DNA of 25,570 nt from a virus. Position numbers and translations under genes: made by a program. The notes beneath the pieces are model-generated. The model saw only the letters and a program-made list of their open reading frames with translations. It did no database searches and was not told the origin of the DNA. The stretch spans positions 1 to 25,570 of the IMG/VR virus record IMGVR_UViG_3300042345_000148. One strand, 5' to 3'. Positions 21,823 to 25,570 of the stretch are shown piece after piece; positions within the stretch are counted from its first letter, which is position 1; each line of letters opens with the position of its first letter.

Positions 21823-22946
21823 CAACCCCGAATCAGGGGAAACCGGAATACGGCTCTACCTTCGATGATTACGCGTATGAGATCGGTGGGGGGCCTTGGC
21901 AGTACGGCTCTAAGTTGGATCAGGAAGCTATCGAACTGATCATTCATGGGCCGGTGGCGAACCAGGCTAACTCTGAGTATCTGTTCCAAGACAAACTGCT
22001 ACAGCTTCCGCTGGAAGTGCTGCGGTTGTTCCAGGGTTTCATACCGGGCAGCAGCATGGACGAGGATTTTGCGGATGTGCCGGGGTCGGTTGCGACGATC
22101 ATGCAGTGGTGGCCGCAGTTCCCTGCCGCGTTCAACGCAGACGAGTTCAACCAGTGGTTGACTGACACGTTTGAACCTGTGGCGGATGAGCTTCAGAAGC
22201 TGATCGACGCTATCGTGCAAGGTTTTAATGCCTGGTTCGAACAGGTGGGTTTCACCCCTGAGAATGTGCAGAAGGTGAACAACGATATCGGTGCCGCTAT
22301 TGGCACGTTGGGTACGTTGGGTTTGCGTCTGGAGAAGTTGGAGAAGGCTAACTCTGAGGTCCTTGAGGATTTCAAAACGTACCCGCAGAACGTGACCAGC
22401 CTTGGGCCTAGGTGGGAGCAGTGGTACACCGGGTCTGGGTCTGGTTCTCTGGGTGTGATTAACGGGTTCGCTGTTCCGACTTTGGGTTTGGACACGTCGA
22501 ACAAGTACATGTTCGCTGCGTGGCCGGACGAGATGCCCTCAGATTTACTGAAGGTGTCCACCACGATAAGCACCCCGCAAGAACTGTTTGGTCAGTCGGA
22601 GAACTTCATCATTGGCAGGTGGAACCCTGAACCTGTTGCGGGTGACTACATTTTCGCTGGGTTCACCCGGACCCGTGCCCGTATCGGTTTTGTGAAAGCC
22701 GGTCAGGTCACTCAGCTTCGCTCTGTGACACACGATTTCCGTAACGGTTCTGTGTATACGTTTGATTTCACTGAGGAGCGGACGTTCCGTATTTACGAGG
22801 GAACCAATCTGGTTTTGGAAGCTGTGGATGCTGGTGCCCAGTCCAGTTTCGGTGCCGGGTTTAAGCATGTTGGTTTCGGTAACTTTTGCCCCAACGCTGT
22901 GGCAAGGCCGGGTGTTGTTGGCTCGTTCGCGTCTTACGTTTTCTAA
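21819..22946 (+). CDS. Minor tail protein with C-terminal lectin-like domain
   Basis: A 375-residue protein from the GTG overlapping the previous stop. The N-terminal half is helical (SSMDEDFADVPGSVATIMQW, WFEQVGFTPENVQKVNNDIG) with a short coiled coil around LGLRLEKLEKANSEVLEDFK. The C-terminal 170 residues are beta-rich: SKYMFAAWP-like strands (NKYMFAAWPDEMPSDLLKVS), FIIGRWNPEPVAGDYIFAGF, TRTRARIGFVKAGQ and FRIYEGTNLVLEAVDAG, ending GFGNFCPNAVARPGVVGSFA. That pattern suits a concanavalin-like jelly roll, common at the tips of receptor-binding proteins. Being the last large tail gene, it is the best candidate for host recognition in this window; that is inference. Confidence 0.82.
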   Translation: MTTPNQGKPEYGSTFDDYAYEIGGGPWQYGSKLDQEAIELIIHGPVANQANSEYLFQDKLLQLPLEVLRLFQGFIPGSSMDEDFADVPGSVATIMQWWPQFPAAFNADEFNQWLTDTFEPVADELQKLIDAIVQGFNAWFEQVGFTPENVQKVNNDIGAAIGTLGTLGLRLEKLEKANSEVLEDFKTYPQNVTSLGPRWEQWYTGSGSGSLGVINGFAVPTLGLDTSNKYMFAAWPDEMPSDLLKVSTTISTPQELFGQSENFIIGRWNPEPVAGDYIFAGFTRTRARIGFVKAGQVTQLRSVTHDFRNGSVYTFDFTEERTFRIYEGTNLVLEAVDAGAQSSFGAGFKHVGFGNFCPNAVARPGVVGSFASYVF

Positions 22947-22955
22947 GGAGTGTTT

Positions 22956-23222
22956 GTGGTTGAGGGTGCTGTTTTGACGGCTGTGGCTGAGGCTACTGGT
23001 TTGTCTGTGGAGGATGTGCGCCGGGTGTTTGAGGCGCACCGGTTGGTGTCGGAAGGTGCGGTTGTTGGGACGATTGCGAAGGACCCTGAAACGGGCGCTG
23101 TTGCCGTTCGTATTAGCCAGAATGGTTTGCCTGTTTGGAAGATAAACACCGTCAGCGGTGACGAGTGGAAAGACGCCCAACCACGGTTGGATGGTTGGGA
23201 GATTCTGTTCCAACCAGAGTAA
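22956..23222 (+). CDS. Small protein at the end of the tail operon, unknown function
   Basis: An 88-residue protein. GTG 22956 is chosen because AAGGAG (22945-22950) lies 5 nt upstream; the GTG at 22950 overlaps that site. It begins MVEGAVLTAVAEATGLSVED, where TAVAEATGLSVEDVRRVFEAH resembles a small helical, perhaps helix-turn-helix-like bundle, followed by a beta part (VVGTIAKDPETGAVAVRISQ) and QPRLDGWEILFQPE at the end. It could be a tail-tip component or a small regulator; I cannot tell. It is the last plus-strand gene, and a convergent terminator starts 9 nt after its stop. Confidence 0.65.
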   Translation: MVEGAVLTAVAEATGLSVEDVRRVFEAHRLVSEGAVVGTIAKDPETGAVAVRISQNGLPVWKINTVSGDEWKDAQPRLDGWEILFQPE

Positions 23223-23231
23223 GCAAAGAAC

Positions 23232-23258
23232 CCCCCCTCTCACGAGGGGGGATTTTTT
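23232..23258. terminator. Bidirectional intrinsic terminator between tail operon and integrase
   Basis: CCCCCCTC (23232-23239) and GAGGGGGG (23244-23251) form a perfect 8-bp stem with a TCAC loop, followed by T6 at 23253-23258. Read from the other strand, the stem is followed by a T-rich TTCTTTGCTT. It lies between two convergent genes. The integrase stop codon is in the loop and its last codons form one arm. Confidence 0.88.
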
Positions 23259-24658
23259 GCGTTCAGACGGTCGAGGATTTCATCAGGGATATAGATTTCC
23301 CCGTGGATCATTTTAGTGCCTGGTGTGCGTTTCGTGCGGTAGGTGATCCCCGCACGCAGTAACAGTTCCCTGCGTTGTTCTTGTGTCCCTGTGTTCCACG
23401 CGTCTTTGAATAGCACCCCGGTTTCTTTGAATTCCCATCCTGGTTCACGGGCCGGTAATTTCTCCAACGCCTCTATCCGCCCGTCCAAAGCAAGCATCTG
23501 CTCATTCAACCTAGAACGCATACCAGCAGAACTGATTGTTCCTAGTAACGCTGTGAGTTCATCGACAGCCCGGTACGCCTCGTCTAATTCAGCTTGGTGG
23601 TTCTCCGCTGGCTGAAACACTTTCTCCAAAACAGGTGTTTCTTTGACAGCGTTTAGGAATGTTTCTTCGATCAGAGTTTCTGCCATCACCGCTTCGATGT
23701 GCGCGGTGTGACCGCCACGGCAGTAGTAGTACCGGTATGACTTTTTCTCTTTGACGTGGCATTGGTGGTAGAGGTTTGCCCCGCATTCCCAGCACAGGAT
23801 CACCCCCAGCAGGGGTGAGGTTTTGCTGACCCGGCGTGGGGCTGCCCGCCGTTCTTCCACGGCGCGTTGCAGCGCATCCCACTGGGTTTGTGTGAGTAGT
23901 GGTTCTGACCCGTAGATGGGTTTACCTTCCCGGTCCCGCACGGTGTTCCCCTCGTAGGTGGAGTGCCCTAGGAGGTATTTGGCGGTGATGATTTTCCAGA
24001 TCGTTTTGGCCGGCCACTTGACCCCGGTGGGGGAAGGGATGCCCTCTGTGTTGAGGTTGTCTGCTACTAGCTTGACGGGTTGCCCGTCAGTGACTTGCTG
24101 GACGATGCGGTGGATTATCGGGGCTGTGTCTGGGTTGTGTACCAGTGTCCATCCGCCGCCGTGTAGGGGTGCGGCTTGGAGCCCGTAGGGTACTGACCCT
24201 CCGGTCCATCTGCCGGCTTGCAGGAGGGCTTTACGGGACGCTCTGGTGCGCTCCCTGATGGCCTCAAGTTCACCTTCTGCTAGGAACGCTATGACGTTCG
24301 CTATGAGCCGGCCGACAGGCGTTGAGAGGTCGATTCCCTCAGAGCAAGACACAACCGTTTTGTTGTTGTCGATTGCCCACCCGAAGAGTTTGTTGAGCCT
24401 GATGGAGTCCCGGCCTAGCCGGTCCAGCTTCCACGCGCACAGCAGGTCCCAGTCTTGTTGTTTGTCCGGTGTGAGCCAGGGTCCTAGTGCTGGGGTGTCG
24501 AAGGGATCGACTGAACCGGAGACATCTAGGTCTTCGGCCCAGCCGACCACTTCGTGGGCGTTGGCGTGCGCCCATTGTTCGATAAGCTGCCGTTGACGTG
24601 CAGCGGAGGTTGATTCGTCTGTGAGTCTGGATAACCGGATTCTGCCTAGTACACGCAT
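23240..24658 (-). CDS. int: Large serine integrase (Bxb1-like)
   Basis: A 472-residue serine recombinase that integrates phage DNA at a bacterial attachment site. Seen: a catalytic N-terminal domain (VLGRIRLSRLTDES with nucleophile Ser10; AEDLDVSGSVDPFD; DRLGRDS with Arg80 and Arg83; LAEGELEAIRERTRA), a recombinase domain (about 150-275, GGSVPYGLQA, NTEGIPSPTG, KYLLGHSTYEGNTVRD), a zinc ribbon (Cys289, Cys292, Cys313, His317), a coiled coil (about 352-400) and a C-terminal GWEFKETGVLFKDAWNTG segment. The pattern AEDLDVSG.VDPFD is shared with Bxb1 integrase. ATG 24658 is the only start: a TAG lies in frame 18 nt upstream. No ribosome binding site is visible before it. The gene closes a leftward operon and meets the tail genes at a shared terminator. 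Confidence 0.96.
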   Translation of the reverse strand: MRVLGRIRLSRLTDESTSAARQRQLIEQWAHANAHEVVGWAEDLDVSGSVDPFDTPALGPWLTPDKQQDWDLLCAWKLDRLGRDSIRLNKLFGWAIDNNKTVVSCSEGIDLSTPVGRLIANVIAFLAEGELEAIRERTRASRKALLQAGRWTGGSVPYGLQAAPLHGGGWTLVHNPDTAPIIHRIVQQVTDGQPVKLVADNLNTEGIPSPTGVKWPAKTIWKIITAKYLLGHSTYEGNTVRDREGKPIYGSEPLLTQTQWDALQRAVEERRAAPRRVSKTSPLLGVILCWECGANLYHQCHVKEKKSYRYYYCRGGHTAHIEAVMAETLIEETFLNAVKETPVLEKVFQPAENHQAELDEAYRAVDELTALLGTISSAGMRSRLNEQMLALDGRIEALEKLPAREPGWEFKETGVLFKDAWNTGTQEQRRELLLRAGITYRTKRTPGTKMIHGEIYIPDEILDRLNAKNPPS

Positions 24659-24705
24659 TTCACAAACAGTAACCTATGACACATCAGGTGTCACGCTTTG
24701 TGAAA
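24658..24705. other. Candidate phage attachment site attP
   Basis: The short gap upstream of int is a 48-bp imperfect palindrome: TTTCACAAA (24658-24666) and TTTGTGAAA (24697-24705) are perfect 9-bp outer arms, and 16 of 24 symmetric pairs are complementary overall. An inner TGACAC (24677-24682) / GTGTCA (24688-24693) pair is centred 3.5 bp away. Bxb1 attP is also 48 bp with matching outer arms, and serine-integrase sites usually lie beside int. On outer-arm symmetry, the central dinucleotide would be 24681-24682 (AC on the plus strand). It could alternatively be an operator. Confidence 0.65.
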
Positions 24706-24707
24706 AA

Positions 24708-24851
24708 CTAGTTGAGTTCAACCCACTTTGAAAACTCGCTGTATTTCGGGCTGGGTTCATCCCAGCCTTGTTCGCCCCACAGCATCACGTCCAGGTTTCC
24801 CTTCTCCAACATGATCGTGTGGAGTTGCAGGATCAGTTCAGTCAGTTTCAT
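24708..24851 (-). CDS. Small protein upstream of integrase
   Basis: A 47-residue protein beginning MKLTELILQLHTIMLEKGNL, from ATG 24851 with GGAAGG 6 nt upstream; a longer frame reaching 24899 has no better start. It matches the general pattern of short phage proteins with an N-terminal helix of the TELILQL type followed by a G-[ND]-L-x-V strand (GNLDVMLWG). The function of such proteins is unknown. It overlaps its upstream neighbour by 14 nt, so it belongs to the leftward operon, and its stop lies just outside the palindrome before int. Confidence 0.72.
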   Translation of the reverse strand: MKLTELILQLHTIMLEKGNLDVMLWGEQGWDEPSPKYSEFSKWVELN

Positions 24852-25044
24852 CGTCGGCCTTCCATTCGGTGATGTACCGGTAGACGTTGGGTGCGGCACC
24901 CCAGAACTCGCGGTTGAGGGTTTGCTTTTCGAGTTTGAGTTCCGCGATCACCGCGTCGGCCATTTCGTCGTAGCCGATAAACCCTGCCACTCTCCTGTCG
25001 GCGGTTCTCAGCGCGGCGGCGATGCGGTCGCGGAGGTCACTCAT
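24838..25044 (-). CDS. Small conserved actinophage protein, unknown function
   Basis: A 68-residue protein from ATG 25044: MSDLRDRIAAALRTADRRVA at the start, then YDEMADAVIAELKLEKQTLN. Proteins with the start MSDLR.RIA and the motif [AE].ADAVI.EL are common in right-arm operons of actinophages, with no assigned role. A purine-rich GGATGGA lies about 6 nt upstream. A longer frame to 25146 exists, but its extra part overlaps the upstream membrane protein in another frame. Both neighbours overlap it by a few bases (8 nt upstream, 14 nt downstream). Confidence 0.75.
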   Translation of the reverse strand: MSDLRDRIAAALRTADRRVAGFIGYDEMADAVIAELKLEKQTLNREFWGAAPNVYRYITEWKADDETD

Positions 25045-25192
25045 CGTCGGCGTCCATCCAATGCTTGCGGGGCGGCTGTTTAGCCGTCTCCCGTATCTGT
25101 TCCCAGTACTGCCACCAATAGCCTCCGAAATAGCCAAACACAGCAACCCCCGCCAAAATCAGAGAAGCCACCAAAGCCGTTATCACAATCAT
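25037..25192 (-). CDS. Small membrane protein in the leftward operon
   Basis: A 51-residue open frame, starting at ATG 25192, which overlaps the stop of the upstream gene (ATGA), and ending at TGA 25037-25039, 6 bases into the next gene. It begins MIVITALVASLILAGVAVFG, a clear membrane helix of about 20 residues, then an aromatic patch (YFGGYWWQYWEQ) and a polar tail, KQPPRKHWMDADDE. GGAAGGG lies about 11 nt upstream. Perfect nesting between two other small genes and its strong composition support it as real despite its length. It could be a superinfection-exclusion or host-takeover membrane peptide, or merely a regulatory peptide; sequence does not decide. Confidence 0.72.
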   Translation of the reverse strand: MIVITALVASLILAGVAVFGYFGGYWWQYWEQIRETAKQPPRKHWMDADDE

Positions 25193-25542
25193 CCCGCAAT
25201 CAGCCCTTCCAAATCAGCCTTCAACTCCATAACCTCCAACTCCAACTCAGCAATACGGCACTCCCGGGCATCCCGTTCGTGGTCCGCCCTGTCCGCTTCA
25301 TCGAAAGCGGCCAACGCCTGCCGAACAATCTCCGGTAAAGCCGCATGAACCTGGGAAATAAACTCAGCGTCCTGCTTATACATGCCGAACCCGATAGTTT
25401 GCTCCCAGCCGTCCTTATCCGTTGACCACACATCCACCAGGATGTGTTCGCCGTCATCGTTGACCTCCCACTCCCCGTCATTAGCGTGCGTGGTTTTAGC
25501 CCACAGTTGGTACAGGTGGTCGAAGAAGTCCCGCTCATCCAT
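25189..25542 (-). CDS. Conserved small actinophage protein with C-terminal coiled coil
   Basis: A 117-residue acidic protein from ATG 25542, with GAAGGG about 10 nt upstream. It begins MDERDFFDHLYQLWAKTTHA, has a beta part (WEVNDDGEHILVDVWSTDKD and GWEQTIGFGMYKQDAEFISQ) and ends in a coiled coil (RDARECRIAELELEVMELKA). Proteins of this make-up, with W and D/E-rich beta segments and DAEFI-type motifs, are frequent in actinophage early operons and have no known function. It is the first minus-strand gene fully in the window; the 28 nt beyond it hold only its ribosome binding region, so the operon's promoter lies outside. Confidence 0.75.
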   Translation of the reverse strand: MDERDFFDHLYQLWAKTTHANDGEWEVNDDGEHILVDVWSTDKDGWEQTIGFGMYKQDAEFISQVHAALPEIVRQALAAFDEADRADHERDARECRIAELELEVMELKADLEGLIAG

Positions 25543-25570
25543 GCTTGAAAATCCCTTCGTTTTTGATGAC

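Noticed and set aside
24712-25348. Plus-strand frames opposite the small leftward genes
   Set aside because: They have no ribosome binding sites and run antisense to tightly overlapping minus-strand genes with good starts.
1-25570. Cluster A repressor binding sites (stoperators) of the 13-bp L5 type
   Set aside because: I looked for TGTCAAG cores on both strands; those seen are inside coding codons and lack the full flanking consensus. Sites with another consensus could exist.
1-25570. tRNA genes, CRISPR arrays, insertion sequences
   Set aside because: No cloverleaf ending in a CCA-like acceptor, no regular short repeats with spacers, and no transposase were seen. The integrase is a phage-type serine recombinase, not an IS enzyme.

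Overview
This window is the structural half of a temperate, long-tailed (siphovirus) actinobacteriophage. The gene order (endolysin and small membrane proteins, large terminase, portal, MuF-like protein, scaffold, HK97-fold capsid, four small connector genes, major tail protein, frameshifted tail chaperones, tape measure, minor tail proteins, then an integrase facing left) is that of the L5/Bxb1-type (cluster A-like) phages of mycolic-acid-containing Actinobacteria. Codon use is G/C-rich in third positions and GTG starts are frequent, which fits a Mycobacterium, Gordonia or Rhodococcus host; the sequence alone does not decide which. No recognisable mycolyl-arabinogalactan esterase (LysB) lies between endolysin and terminase, unlike L5.

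Plus strand, left to right. 1-187 is the 3' end of an unrecognised gene. 191-3005 is a lysis block: an endolysin with a C39-like peptidase and a GH19 muramidase domain, then three overlapping small membrane proteins (a multi-pass holin candidate, a 60-residue protein and a single-pass protein), then a small Cys/His/Trp-rich protein. 3032-13323 is DNA packaging and head/tail assembly: TerL, an HNH endonuclease wedged between TerL and portal, portal, MuF-like protein, scaffold, major capsid, four small connector or terminator genes, major tail protein, and the two chaperones joined by a predicted -1 frameshift. 13320-23222 is the 1366-residue tape measure and the tip proteins. Most genes overlap or abut (ATGA, GTGA, TGATG junctions), so this is one late operon. 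The few gaps hold RNA hairpins, placed after the capsid gene and after the major tail gene, where expression would be stepped down.

Minus strand. A convergent terminator at about 23232-23258 separates the late operon from a leftward operon: a Bxb1-like large serine integrase and four small genes upstream of it, one a 51-residue membrane protein. The 49-bp gap before the integrase holds a 48-bp imperfect palindrome with the size and layout of a serine-integrase attP, and it abuts the integrase start codon.

The most notable observations are the attP candidate that would uncouple int from its operon on integration, a beta-rich repeat in the Dit-like tail protein arranged as three N-halves followed by three C-halves (possibly nested insertions), a copy of the same module split by a low-complexity linker in the major tail protein, and two post-gene hairpins whose loops can pair with neighbouring sequence. 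No wholly new defence or mobile system was seen.
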